The notes under the pieces were generated by a model that saw only the letters and a program-made list of their open reading frames with translations, was not told the origin of the DNA and searched no databases. A stretch of 64,000 bases of DNA from Eubacteriales bacterium. GTDB lineage: Bacteria > Bacillota > Clostridia > Lachnospirales > Lachnospiraceae. The position numbers and the translations under genes were made by a program. The stretch lies in the NCBI GenBank assembly GCA_030533405.1, contig JAUNJF010000008.1, forward strand, positions 39,978 to 103,977, read 5' to 3'. How positions within the stretch are numbered: position 1 is the stretch's first letter; every line of letters starts with the position of its first letter. This document shows positions 27,238 to 35,926 of this stretch, piece after piece.

Positions 27238-27311
27238 GTATGTTTATCATATATTTATTGTATAGGATTTGAGAAAACGATAGGTAAAGGATATGGGGAG
27301 GCTTATGTAAC

Positions 27312-28286
27312 ATGGCTAAAAAAGAGGAGATATTGAAAATCGTTTCTACGAAACTACGACATATATTACATTTGGCAAATTTGGATTATGAATGCCTGCA
27401 GGAATTGCGAATTCGTGTGCATGAACCATTGATTATTACATATGGTGGTATGGAACATTTTGTGTCTGATAATGGACAACTTGTTGAACTGGCAAGTCAG
27501 GCATATCAGATTACGACAATGGATGTAAAGGAAACATTAGCCTATATTAGCAGTTATTCTTTGTATGCATATGAGGATGAAATTCGAAAAGGATTTATCA
27601 CGGTTGTAGGTGGGCATCGTGTGGGACTTGCAGGTAAGGTTGTGCTGGAAAAGGAATATGTAAAATCGGTAAAAAGCATTTCTTTTATTAACATTAGAAT
27701 ATCTCACGAAAAGAAAGGCTGTGGTGAGTTTGTTATACCTTATATTTTTGACCAGGGGAAGCTTTGTCATACATTAATTATTTCACCACCTGGATGTGGA
27801 AAAACGACTCTTTTAAGAGATGTAATACGGCTGATTTCAAACGGTAGCAAAGAACATCAGGGGCTTACGGTTGGAGTTGTCGATGAACGTTCTGAAATAG
27901 GTGCCTGCTATCAGGGCGTGCCCCAAAATGATGTTGGAATTCGAACAGATATTTTAGATTGCTGTCCTAAAGCGGAGGGGATGCTTATGATGATTCGAAG
28001 TATGTCTCCTTCTGTGATTGCTGTAGATGAAATTGGAAAAAGAGAGGATATTGAGGCAATCGCATATGTGATGAATTGTGGCTGCCAAATGCTCGCGACC
28101 ATTCATGGTTCTTCGATTGAAGATATTCGTAATAAACCAGTACTTCGAAAACTGGTAGAGGAACGATGGTTCAAGCGGTTTATTATATTATCTGCAGATC
28201 CGATGCCTGGAAATGTATTGATGATATTTGATGAGCATGGAAGTGTATTATTTGATGGTAAGAATGCACTTAGTAAGGGGGCATAG
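27312..28286 (+). CDS. spoIIIAA: Stage III sporulation protein AA, ATPase
   Basis: SpoIIIAA (324 residues) is the cytosolic secretion-type ATPase of the SpoIIIA-SpoIIQ channel that links mother cell and forespore during engulfment. Walker A is SPPGCGKTTLLRDV (about residues 157-170). The ERSEIGACYQG segment and the Walker B-like VIAVDEIGKREDIEA (about 235-250) are in place. Start ATG 27312; a weak AGGCTTATG context lies upstream. It is the first gene of an eight-gene operon and is separated from spoIIIAB by one base. Expression in B. subtilis is from a sigma-E promoter in the mother cell. Confidence 0.95.
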   Translation: MAKKEEILKIVSTKLRHILHLANLDYECLQELRIRVHEPLIITYGGMEHFVSDNGQLVELASQAYQITTMDVKETLAYISSYSLYAYEDEIRKGFITVVGGHRVGLAGKVVLEKEYVKSVKSISFINIRISHEKKGCGEFVIPYIFDQGKLCHTLIISPPGCGKTTLLRDVIRLISNGSKEHQGLTVGVVDERSEIGACYQGVPQNDVGIRTDILDCCPKAEGMLMMIRSMSPSVIAVDEIGKREDIEAIAYVMNCGCQMLATIHGSSIEDIRNKPVLRKLVEERWFKRFIILSADPMPGNVLMIFDEHGSVLFDGKNALSKGA

Positions 28287-28287
28287 T

Positions 28288-28815
28288 ATGATATTGCTAA
28301 TCAAATTGTTAGGTTCCATTTGTATTGTATCAGGCTCTATTTATTTTTCAAAATCCATTAATCATACAATGGAACAAAGAAAAAAAGATCTTAGGTGCTT
28401 ATATAGCTTGCTTGTACAGCTAAAAAGTGAAATACAATATATGTGTAATACACTTCCGGAATGTTTTTTACGAATTGGAAATGGCGCACGAGAACCATTT
28501 GCAAATTGGTTAGGTTCGATTGCAAATCGAATGCTGGAAAAAGAAGAAAATTCTTTTCAAATGCTTTGGGAAGAAGGCGTGATGTGGTTACAAAAAAATA
28601 GTGCATTGCAAAGTTGTGATTTGGAAACTGTCATGGAATTACAGGACAAGTTAGGTGGGGAGGATATTACTTCCCAACTAAAGGCAATTGATTTTACGTT
28701 GTTACATATTGAACAGCAAAGAACATTGTTAGAGAGCGAATTGGCTTCTAAAAAGAAGGTGATTACATCTTTTTGCGTATTTGCGGGTGCAATTACTCTG
28801 ATTTTTTTGTTATGA
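28288..28815 (+). CDS. spoIIIAB: Stage III sporulation protein AB
   Basis: The 175-residue product has an N-terminal helix, a cytoplasmic helical domain and a C-terminal helix (KKKVITSFCVFAGAITLIFLL), which is the SpoIIIAB layout (GspF-like). RKKDLRCLYSLLVQLKSEIQYM near residue 32 is a typical family segment. Start ATG 28288 follows AAGGGGG; the longer frame to 28228 lies inside spoIIIAA. It probably docks the SpoIIIAA ATPase to the membrane complex. Confidence 0.9.
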   Translation: MILLIKLLGSICIVSGSIYFSKSINHTMEQRKKDLRCLYSLLVQLKSEIQYMCNTLPECFLRIGNGAREPFANWLGSIANRMLEKEENSFQMLWEEGVMWLQKNSALQSCDLETVMELQDKLGGEDITSQLKAIDFTLLHIEQQRTLLESELASKKKVITSFCVFAGAITLIFLL

Positions 28816-28863
28816 GAAGCCAAAATGTGATAAAACGTTGGAATAAGGATCAAGGGGTGAAAT

Positions 28864-29058
28864 ATGTCGGTTGAAATAATCATAAAAATTGCAGCGCTTG
28901 GAATGGTGATTGCTTTACTGAATCAAATTTTGAAACATGCAGGGAGAGAGGATCAGGCGTTTTTTGTATCTATGGCAGGCGTTGTGGTTGTTCTCACATG
29001 GATTATTCCGTATGTTGTGGAAGTGTTTCGGTCGATGCAGGACATGTTTGGTCTTTAG
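28864..29058 (+). CDS. spoIIIAC: Stage III sporulation protein AC
   Basis: A 64-residue, two-helix membrane protein (MSVEIIIKIAALGMVIALLNQIL, then a second helix around residues 33-50), as in all SpoIIIAC. GRED(Q)AFFVSMAGVVVVL between the helices is the family core. AAGGGGTG precedes the ATG. Part of the membrane base of the feeding-tube channel. Confidence 0.93.
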   Translation: MSVEIIIKIAALGMVIALLNQILKHAGREDQAFFVSMAGVVVVLTWIIPYVVEVFRSMQDMFGL

Positions 29059-29083
29059 AAAAAAAGGCAGGAGATGTTGCAAT

Positions 29084-29467
29084 ATGGATTTTTTTCGGAT
29101 TATATGTATTGTGTTTGCCGGGGTGCTGCTGGCAATTCAGTTAAAAAGCATTGGTACACCAATCTGGATATATTTATCCATTGGACTTAGTATTTTTATT
29201 TTGATTTATGCGGTCAATCGGTTATCTTTTGTTATGGATTTTATTCATAATGTTTTAGGCGATATTGGATTGGAAAGTGGTTATTTTGAAATCTTATTTA
29301 AGATTGTTGGTATTTCTTATCTTTGTGAATTTACTTCAAATATTTGTCGGGAATCAGGGTTTGTATCAATTGCAAGCCAATTAGAAACAGGTGGAAAACT
29401 AACGATGATGGTATTGTCTCTTCCAATTTTGATGGCGATTGTGGAAATGATAACGGGAGTGCTTTAA
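29084..29467 (+). CDS. spoIIIAD: Stage III sporulation protein AD
   Basis: A 127-residue membrane protein with four helices and the segment ISYLCEFTSNICRESG, which is typical of SpoIIIAD. Start ATG 29084 follows CAGGAG; the longer frame to 28937 overlaps spoIIIAC. It directly abuts spoIIIAE, indicating tight co-translation. Confidence 0.93.
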   Translation: MDFFRIICIVFAGVLLAIQLKSIGTPIWIYLSIGLSIFILIYAVNRLSFVMDFIHNVLGDIGLESGYFEILFKIVGISYLCEFTSNICRESGFVSIASQLETGGKLTMMVLSLPILMAIVEMITGVL

Positions 29468-30661
29468 ATGAGAAATCGAATACTTATAAAATGGATGTTA
29501 CTGGGCTTTATACTTATTATTGTAATAGGAAATCATGCGAAGGCTTCTGAATATCATGAAAATACAACACAATCACTTGAGGAAGAGTATTATCGTAGTT
29601 TTTATGAGAGTGTGGATTTGGATGATTTGTCAGATACCCTATATGGCATCAATAAAAAATATGGATTGTCAGGCAATGTGTCATTTACAGAATATTACCA
29701 TTTATTAGTAAATGGTAATATAGATGAAGCGATTGCACTTGCGTTCAATGATTTCTTAAATGATATGACATCGGAATTGTTAAGTAATCGCGATATTATT
29801 ACGAAATTATTGGTTTTGATTATCATTGCTGCCATATTTAATAATTATTCATCCATTTTGAAGTTCAGTTTTGTTGGAGAACAGGGTTTTTTTGTTACAT
29901 ATCTAATGATTGCAGTATTACTCATGCAATCGTTTATGTTGATTTATGGTGTGGCACAGGACACCATTTATTATATTAAAGACATTATGATGTGTATGCT
30001 ACCTGCATTTTATATGTCATTGGTTCTTTGTAGCGGGCTTACCACATCACAGATGGTGAATTCTATGTTTTTTACGATGTTAACGCTATTAGAACGTGTT
30101 TTGCTTAGTGTGGTTTTGCCTGGAATTCGCATTTATTTTTTGATTGTTGTATTAAATCAAATGAATCAAAAGGATCGATTTTCAAAGCTTGCAAGTTTGA
30201 TCAAGCAGGGACTGCAGTTTGTGTTAAAAGCAATGGTAACAGGGATTATTGGGTTAAATGTTATGAAAAGTATTTTGATTCCTGTATATGACAATGCAAA
30301 ATACAATGTATTACAAAAGGGATTATCTGTTGTTCCGGGCGGAGCTTCATTATCTGGATTGAGTACGATATTAGTTGGTGCAGGTGTATTGATAAAAAAT
30401 AGTGTTGGTTTAACAGTCATTATTGTTCTTTTGATTTTGGCAGGTGTGCCACTATTAAAATTGTTTTGTTTTTTTATGGTATATAAAATTTTATTAGCAT
30501 TGGTACAGCCAATTAGTGATACCAGAATACTGGCGGGAATTCAGGGAGCTGCAGATGGGGCAGGTCTTTTACTTCGAGCTACCACAACATCGATTATTTT
30601 ATCAATTTTATCCATTGCTGTCGTGTTACTGACAACGAATGTAAAATTATATGCTGGATAA
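29468..30661 (+). CDS. spoIIIAE: Stage III sporulation protein AE
   Basis: SpoIIIAE (397 residues) is the large polytopic membrane component. A signal-like first helix (residues 5-25) is followed by an acidic extracytoplasmic region, then about seven helices from residue 115 onward. GLSVVPGGASLSGLSTILVGAGVLIKNSVG and the terminal GIQGAADGAGLLLRATTTSI are family hallmarks. Start ATG 29468 immediately follows the spoIIIAD stop. Full length for the family. Confidence 0.95.
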   Translation: MRNRILIKWMLLGFILIIVIGNHAKASEYHENTTQSLEEEYYRSFYESVDLDDLSDTLYGINKKYGLSGNVSFTEYYHLLVNGNIDEAIALAFNDFLNDMTSELLSNRDIITKLLVLIIIAAIFNNYSSILKFSFVGEQGFFVTYLMIAVLLMQSFMLIYGVAQDTIYYIKDIMMCMLPAFYMSLVLCSGLTTSQMVNSMFFTMLTLLERVLLSVVLPGIRIYFLIVVLNQMNQKDRFSKLASLIKQGLQFVLKAMVTGIIGLNVMKSILIPVYDNAKYNVLQKGLSVVPGGASLSGLSTILVGAGVLIKNSVGLTVIIVLLILAGVPLLKLFCFFMVYKILLALVQPISDTRILAGIQGAADGAGLLLRATTTSIILSILSIAVVLLTTNVKLYAG

Positions 30662-30672
30662 ATATAAGGGGG

Positions 30673-31134
30673 ATGATTTTGTTGGTAAAATGGGTGAAAA
30701 GTGGATTGTTATTTGGGGTATTAGCTTCCGTTATATTATTGATTTGTCCCAATAAGAGTTATACCAAACATATTAGTATGGTGATTGGTTTGCTTTATAT
30801 TTTGATTATGATTCATCCAGTGATGGAGTTTTTACATTTAGATACACAAAGCTATGTGGATTATATGAATAATCTATTGCTGGTAGAAGGCAAGCAATCT
30901 GAGTATTCGAAACGGGATATTCGGTTGTATGAGGAAATGTTGGAAAAACAGATTTATGCAGTATTTAACGAAAATGAGAGTCTTGTAGCATATGTGTCTG
31001 TTGATATGAATGATAAGGGGGAAGTGGAGGAAATTACCATTAAAATGTCAGATGAAGGAATTAATAATAAACAATGCATTACAGAAGAATTGACTTATAT
31101 GTTTGGAGAGGAAGTGTATATCAGATATGAATGA
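30673..31134 (+). CDS. spoIIIAF: Stage III sporulation protein AF
   Basis: The product is about 150 residues: two N-terminal helices (about 8-25 and 33-50) and a soluble C-terminal domain (EEMLEKQIYAVFNENESLVAYVSV), the SpoIIIAF plan. Three start codons lie close together: ATG 30673 directly abuts AAGGGGG, whereas TTG 30679 or TTG 30682 have better spacing (6 or 9 bases), so the true protein may be 2-3 residues shorter. The 3' end overlaps spoIIIAG by 8 bases. Confidence 0.9.
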   Translation: MILLVKWVKSGLLFGVLASVILLICPNKSYTKHISMVIGLLYILIMIHPVMEFLHLDTQSYVDYMNNLLLVEGKQSEYSKRDIRLYEEMLEKQIYAVFNENESLVAYVSVDMNDKGEVEEITIKMSDEGINNKQCITEELTYMFGEEVYIRYE

Positions 31135-31735
31135 AAAAGAACCGAACATATACAAAGAGATAAAGCAAAGTCTTTCGAAATTGAATCGGGATAAAATAGA
31201 AAAGGCTGCAATCGTTGTTTTATTTGGTGTTTTTTTACTTTTGATAGCGACACCGGTTTCTTCTGTTTCTGATAAACGAAAGCAATCAAAAAACGACGAC
31301 ACAACATCAATTCCTATAGAAGTACATAACGAAAAAAAAGATGCATATATTGCGTGCTTGGAGAATAAATTAGAACAAACCATAGAAGGTATGGAGGGCG
31401 CGGGAACAGCACATGTAATGATTACCTTAAAAGACAATGGAGAAAAGATATTAGACAAGAATCTGCCGTATGAAAATGAAGTGGATAAAGAAAAGGCAGA
31501 CGGAAAAGAAACAGAACGAACAAAAATCCAAAGTAATCAGGAAACGGTGCTTATCGAACAGGATGGTGATACAACACCGATTGTGATACAGGAACGTTAT
31601 CCAGAGATTGAGGGTGTTGTAGTGGTGTGTGATGGTGGAAATAATGCCGTGCTGGCACTTCACATCAAAGAAGCAATTCAGGCATTATTTTCTATTGATG
31701 CGCATAAAATTGTGGTTTGTAAAGCAAAAAAATAA
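31127..31735 (+). CDS. spoIIIAG: Stage III sporulation protein AG
   Basis: The 202-residue product has one helix (about 28-46) and an extracytoplasmic domain with the ring-building RBM fold, which forms the large SpoIIIAG ring in B. subtilis. GAGTAHVMITLKDNGEKIL and YPEIEGVVVVCDGGNNAVL are recognisable family parts. ATG 31127 overlaps the end of spoIIIAF; the frame upstream is a shadow. Confidence 0.93.
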   Translation: MNEKEPNIYKEIKQSLSKLNRDKIEKAAIVVLFGVFLLLIATPVSSVSDKRKQSKNDDTTSIPIEVHNEKKDAYIACLENKLEQTIEGMEGAGTAHVMITLKDNGEKILDKNLPYENEVDKEKADGKETERTKIQSNQETVLIEQDGDTTPIVIQERYPEIEGVVVVCDGGNNAVLALHIKEAIQALFSIDAHKIVVCKAKK

Positions 31736-31753
31736 TGGAAAGGATGCATTTGC

Positions 31754-32503
31754 ATGAAAAAAATATTTAAAAAGAATCAGGTTATTATTACAGCATTGGC
31801 TATTATGATTGTAATAGCGGGTTATTTGAATTTTACAAGTGATAAACAGCTTTTGAATACTTCTGTTGAGAGTATGAAAAGTGAAGGAGCAAAAGGCAAT
31901 CAGGATGATGCAATGATTAGCGCAAATGTAGATGATACATTAGAGGATGCTGAACTGGCTGATATGGAAGTGGATGATTTTGATGTTGCAAAAGAGGTAA
32001 TGGCAGATGATGAGGCAATTGCAACAGATGATGAAACAATAAAAGCGGAACAATCAGAAGATGGAGAAGATTTGGCGGAAGCAAGTATGGATGAAAATGG
32101 GGATCCGATTGATGCAGAACATGTTGGAGAAGCAGTATTAACAAATGGAGAGGTGACTTTATCTGAGGCAAAAATGAATCGCGAACAAACAAGAGCTAAA
32201 GCCAAAGAAATGTTATTAGAAATTATTAATAATGAAAGTCTTTCAGAAGATACCAAACAGGATGCCATTGATAAAATGTTACATATGACAGAAAATTTAG
32301 AAAAAGAAAACGCTGCTGAAACACAGCTTGCTGCAAAAGGGTTTGCAAACTCTATTGTTAGTATTTCAGAGGATTGTGTGGATGTTACTGTAAATAGTGC
32401 ATCCTTGACAGATAAGCAGCGTACACAGATTGAAGATATTATTACAAGGAAAACAGGTTGCGAATTGAACAAAATTGTAATCACAACGGTGTCAGGTTCT
32501 TGA
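31754..32503 (+). CDS. spoIIIAH: Stage III sporulation protein AH
   Basis: The 249-residue product has an N-terminal helix (about 8-25, VIITALAIMIVIAGYLNF), a long acidic linker rich in Asp/Glu/Ala (about residues 40-135), and a C-terminal ring-building domain (from LSEAKMNREQTRAKAKEMLLEII). In B. subtilis SpoIIIAH binds SpoIIQ in the intermembrane space. The linker is longer and more acidic than the B. subtilis one, which fits other clostridia. It is the last gene of the operon; a fresh promoter follows. Confidence 0.93.
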   Translation: MKKIFKKNQVIITALAIMIVIAGYLNFTSDKQLLNTSVESMKSEGAKGNQDDAMISANVDDTLEDAELADMEVDDFDVAKEVMADDEAIATDDETIKAEQSEDGEDLAEASMDENGDPIDAEHVGEAVLTNGEVTLSEAKMNREQTRAKAKEMLLEIINNESLSEDTKQDAIDKMLHMTENLEKENAAETQLAAKGFANSIVSISEDCVDVTVNSASLTDKQRTQIEDIITRKTGCELNKIVITTVSGS

Positions 32504-32529
32504 AAAAAATCTTAAAATATGCAAAATGA

Positions 32530-32559
32530 TTGCAAAACATAGGTGAAATTTGGTATACT
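32530..32559 (+). promoter_or_regulatory. Promoter for the asp23-nusB-xse-dxs run
   Basis: TTGCAA (32530-32535), 18-base spacer, TATACT (32554-32559), about 50 bases before the RBS. It separates the vegetative genes from the sporulation operon. Confidence 0.65.
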
Positions 32560-32608
32560 ATATAGCAAACGAGAAATGATCGCCATATTTGGCAAAGGAG
32601 GAGTTCAA

Positions 32609-33013
32609 ATGGCAGCTGATACGCAGACGAACGGCACATATAGTATAAAAGAAGCAGGTGTACTTGGTGATATCCAGATTGCGGACGAAGTGATTGCAAT
32701 TATTGCAGCACTTGCAGCAACAGAAGTGGAAGGTGTTGCCAAGATGTATGGCAATATAACAAATGAATTAGTAAGCAAATTAGGAATGAAAAACTTATCC
32801 AAAGGTGTTAAGGTTTTAGTGAGTCCGAAAGATGTGAAAGTTGATTTGTCGTTGGAACTTAAATATGGATACAGTGTGATGGATGTATCTAAAAAGGTTC
32901 AGGAAAAAGTAAAACAGGCAATTGAAACAATGACAGGATTGAATGTTTCAGTTGTTCGTGTTCGAATTGCAGGTGTTGCAATTGAAAAGGATGAGAAAGT
33001 AACAAAATCGTGA
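32609..33013 (+). CDS. Asp23/Gls24 family envelope stress protein
   Basis: The 134-residue product has the Asp23 core: GDIQIADEVIAIIAALAATEVEGVAKM, then KGVKVLVSPKDVKVDLSLELKYGYSVMDVSKKVQEKVKQAIE and VRIAGVAI near the end. These proteins associate with the membrane and are linked to cell-envelope homeostasis. Start ATG 32609 follows AAAGGAGGAG; the frame upstream to 32543 runs through the promoter. The gene sits in front of nusB, a conserved clostridial order. Confidence 0.92.
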   Translation: MAADTQTNGTYSIKEAGVLGDIQIADEVIAIIAALAATEVEGVAKMYGNITNELVSKLGMKNLSKGVKVLVSPKDVKVDLSLELKYGYSVMDVSKKVQEKVKQAIETMTGLNVSVVRVRIAGVAIEKDEKVTKS

Positions 33014-33015
33014 GT

Positions 33016-33064
33016 AAAGCTGCTGCCTGACTACGATAGAGCGAGGTCAGAGGGCAGCTTTCTT
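33016..33064 (+). terminator. Hairpin between asp23-like gene and nusB
   Basis: AAAGCTGC pairs with GCAGCTTT, with an inner CTGAC/GTCAG stem. The T-tract is short (TTTCTT), so it may reduce rather than stop transcription into nusB. Confidence 0.65.
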
Positions 33065-33087
33065 AACGTATACTGTGGAGGATAGAT

Positions 33088-33498
33088 ATGTTACGTAGTG
33101 AAGTAAGAGAAGAGATTTTTAAAATATTATTTCGTTATCCATTTGTGGAAGAAGGCGAAATGGATGAACAGATTGCATTGTCATTAGAAGAATTAGAAGC
33201 AAAAAGTGAGAGTAATCGTCAATATATTAAAAATAAAGTGATTGCAATTTTAGAAAACAGATCTCAAATTGATGAAACAATTTCAAATAATTGTGAAGGT
33301 TGGAATATTGAGCGAATTGGTAAAGCGGAATTAGCAATTATGCGTATTGCGGTTTATGAAATGTTATTGGAAGAAGAGATTGTAGAGCGCGTTGCTATTA
33401 ATGAGGCTGTAGAACTCACAAAACGCTACTGTGATGAAGAAGCGAAAGGGTTCGTGAATGCTATTTTAGGGAAAATTGCAAAAAATATGGAGTCATAA
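33088..33498 (+). CDS. nusB: Transcription antitermination factor NusB
   Basis: NusB (136 residues) binds boxA RNA with NusE/S10 in rRNA antitermination. The all-helical family pattern is clear: REEIFKILFRYPF at the N-terminus, then RIGKAELAIMRIAVYEML and VAINEAVELTKRYCDEEAKGFVNAILGKI. GGAGG precedes ATG 33088. xseA starts 2 bases after the stop. Confidence 0.95.
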   Translation: MLRSEVREEIFKILFRYPFVEEGEMDEQIALSLEELEAKSESNRQYIKNKVIAILENRSQIDETISNNCEGWNIERIGKAELAIMRIAVYEMLLEEEIVERVAINEAVELTKRYCDEEAKGFVNAILGKIAKNMES

Positions 33499-33499
33499 T

Positions 33500-34711
33500 A
33501 TGGCAACAATTTATACGGTAACACAGGTCAATCAATATATTAAGAATATGTTTAATACAGACTATCTGCTTAAAGATGTACAGGTTCATGGGGAGATTTC
33601 TAATTTGAAATATCATTCATCTGGACATATATATTTTACCTTAAAGGAAGAAGGCAGTGCGATAGCTGGTGTTATGTTCAAATCCGCAAGGTATAGTGGA
33701 CTGGATTTTGAGTTGGAAAACGGGCAGAGTGTGATTGTTCGTGGTAATATTTCTGTTTATGAAAGAGACGGAAGATATCAGATTTATGCCAATGAGATTT
33801 TTATGAATGGAATTGGTAATTTATATGAAGCTTATGAGATTTTAAAACAGAAGCTTTATGAAGAGGGATTGTTTGAGTTTGAACATAAAAAGGATATTCC
33901 GAAATACCCAAAAAAGATTGGAATTGTTACAGCAAAGACGGGTGCTGCGATACAAGATATATGTAATATTGCGAAAAGAAGAAATCCATTTGTGCAATTA
34001 TATTTATATCCTGCTAAGGTGCAGGGGGATGGTGCAGCAAAGACGATTGTAGCTGGAATCAAAACACTTGACAAAATGGGATTGGACACCATCATTATCG
34101 GTCGAGGTGGTGGCTCAATTGAAGATTTATGGGCGTTTAATGAAGAGATTGTTGCCAGAGCAATTTATGATGCGGTGACACCGATTATTTCTGGTACAGG
34201 TCATGAAATAGATAACACAATCGCTGATTATGTGGCAGATTTGCGAGCTCCTACACCAAGTGCTGCGTGTGAACTTGCAATTCCGGATGTGATATCATAT
34301 TTGAATCAGTTAAAGCAATATGGTGAAACGATGACAAAACATATGTCTTATCGTGTAATGCATATGAAACAACGTTATGCAATGTTTCAGACTAGGCTTG
34401 ATGCTGTTTCGCCAGTCAATACCTTAGAAAATCAAAAGATTTATCATGATATGTTGTCAGATCGAATGATACAGGCGATGGAAAAAAAGTATGATAAAGA
34501 AAAACATCATTTTGAAATGTTGCTTGCAAAATTGAATGGTTTAAGTCCAACAGCAAAGTTGATTGGTGGATATGGATATATTGCAGATGATGCAGACAAT
34601 CCGGTCCGTTCTGTTGATAATTTGAAAAATGATGATTGTTTTTCTGTGACATTGTGGGATGGAACGATAGAAGGTTGTGTCAGAGCAGTGCATAAGGATT
34701 TGGAGAAATAA
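33500..34711 (+). CDS. xseA: Exodeoxyribonuclease VII large subunit
   Basis: XseA (403 residues) is the catalytic subunit of the single-strand-specific exonuclease VII. The N-terminal OB-fold (about 15-105: VQVHGEISNLKYHSSGHIYFTLKE) and the catalytic region (about 130-320: IGIVTAKTGAAIQDI, IIGRGGGSIEDLWAFN, GHEIDNTIADYVADLRAPTPSAACE) are intact. The coiled-coil C-terminus is short. Start ATG 33500 lies just after the nusB stop, with the RBS inside the end of nusB. Confidence 0.95.
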   Translation: MATIYTVTQVNQYIKNMFNTDYLLKDVQVHGEISNLKYHSSGHIYFTLKEEGSAIAGVMFKSARYSGLDFELENGQSVIVRGNISVYERDGRYQIYANEIFMNGIGNLYEAYEILKQKLYEEGLFEFEHKKDIPKYPKKIGIVTAKTGAAIQDICNIAKRRNPFVQLYLYPAKVQGDGAAKTIVAGIKTLDKMGLDTIIIGRGGGSIEDLWAFNEEIVARAIYDAVTPIISGTGHEIDNTIADYVADLRAPTPSAACELAIPDVISYLNQLKQYGETMTKHMSYRVMHMKQRYAMFQTRLDAVSPVNTLENQKIYHDMLSDRMIQAMEKKYDKEKHHFEMLLAKLNGLSPTAKLIGGYGYIADDADNPVRSVDNLKNDDCFSVTLWDGTIEGCVRAVHKDLEK

Positions 34712-34712
34712 G

Positions 34713-34931
34713 ATGGCAAAAGAAAGTAAGAAATTTGTATTAGAAGATGCATTTAAAGAAATAGAACATATTATTACGCAATTAGAGTCTGATGATGTAT
34801 CATTAAAAGATTCCATTGCATTATATAGTGATGGAACAAAATTATTAACACAGTGTAAGGAAGAATTAACTGGAATCGAAAAAGAAATGATTATTATCAC
34901 TGAAAGTATGAATGAGCCAGCGGAGGATTAA
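34713..34931 (+). CDS. xseB: Exodeoxyribonuclease VII small subunit
   Basis: XseB (72 residues), the helical partner of XseA. The core FVLEDAFKEIEHIITQLESDDVSLKDSIALYSDGTKLLTQCKEEL is standard. ATG 34713 overlaps the RBS region at the xseA end (GGAGAAATAAG) and gives the normal length; the frame upstream to 34677 is within xseA. Confidence 0.95.
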   Translation: MAKESKKFVLEDAFKEIEHIITQLESDDVSLKDSIALYSDGTKLLTQCKEELTGIEKEMIIITESMNEPAED

Positions 34932-34939
34932 GAAATAGG

Positions 34940-35899
34940 ATGGAATTTAAAGAAGAAATGTCTCGAAAGGTGGCTTATGTAGATACCGTAATTTCTGAGT
35001 ATATGCCACAGGAAGAAAGCTTTCAAAAAACGGTTATTGATGCTATGAAGTATACCATTTCGGCAGGAGGAAAGCGAATACGACCTGTTTTGATGCAGGC
35101 AGTATATGAGTATTTTGGTGGAACCGAATGTATTTGTGAACCATTTATTGCTGCGATTGAAATGATACATACATATTCGCTCATTCATGATGATTTACCT
35201 GCATTAGATAATGATGATTATCGTAGAGGAAGAAAAACTGCACATGTTGTGTATGGCGAAGCGATGGCAATATTAGCTGGAGATGCTTTATTAAATTACG
35301 CATATGAAACAGCTTCAAAAGCATTTGATTTGATACCGGAATCTTTATGGATAGAAGAAGAACGGGTGTCAGATGAAGATAAATTTAAAATGCTCAAAAT
35401 TGAATTGGAAACGCGTAAAAATGTGGAACACGCAATGAATTTGCTTGCGAAACTTCCTGGGATATATGGAATGATTGGTGGACAGGTTGCGGATGTTGAA
35501 TTGACTGGAACGAGATTGTCGGATGAACAACTGACATATATTTATGAAAACAAGACAGGCGCTTTGATTGAAGCCTCCATGTTGATTGGTGCAATTTTGG
35601 CTGGTGCAACAGATGCGGATGTGAAAAACATACAGGATGTTGCGTATGATATTGGAATGGCATTTCAAATACAGGATGATATATTAGACGAAACTGCTAC
35701 GTTTGAAGAATTAGGAAAACCAATTCATAGTGATGAAAAGAATGATAAAGTAACATATGTTACAATACATGGTATAGAGGAATCGAAAGAAGAAGTCAAA
35801 CGATTATCAAATGAAGCAATTACAATATTAGATAGCATGAACGGAGATAGTACATTTTTAAAACTGTTAGTTCAATATTTAATTCATAGAACGAATTAA
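34940..35899 (+). CDS. ispA: Polyprenyl synthetase, farnesyl/geranylgeranyl diphosphate synthase type
   Basis: The 319-residue product joins isoprene units into short-chain prenyl diphosphates. The first Asp-rich motif is LIHDDLPALDNDDYRRG (about residues 85-100), the second is IQDDILDETA (about 245-255), and GGKRIRPVL is the substrate-binding Lys/Arg block. It contains a roughly 35-residue insertion (ESLWIEEERVSDEDKFKMLKIE) before the second half that is longer than in E. coli IspA. It is followed by dxs, which supplies the pathway's first step. Confidence 0.92.
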   Translation: MEFKEEMSRKVAYVDTVISEYMPQEESFQKTVIDAMKYTISAGGKRIRPVLMQAVYEYFGGTECICEPFIAAIEMIHTYSLIHDDLPALDNDDYRRGRKTAHVVYGEAMAILAGDALLNYAYETASKAFDLIPESLWIEEERVSDEDKFKMLKIELETRKNVEHAMNLLAKLPGIYGMIGGQVADVELTGTRLSDEQLTYIYENKTGALIEASMLIGAILAGATDADVKNIQDVAYDIGMAFQIQDDILDETATFEELGKPIHSDEKNDKVTYVTIHGIEESKEEVKRLSNEAITILDSMNGDSTFLKLLVQYLIHRTN

Positions 35900-35926
35900 G
35901 GATATGCAACAAATGAGGTATTGTGT

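Noticed and set aside
31900-32484. Long minus-strand frames across spoIIIAH
   Set aside because: They mirror the low-complexity acidic linker and show no RBS or protein-like composition.
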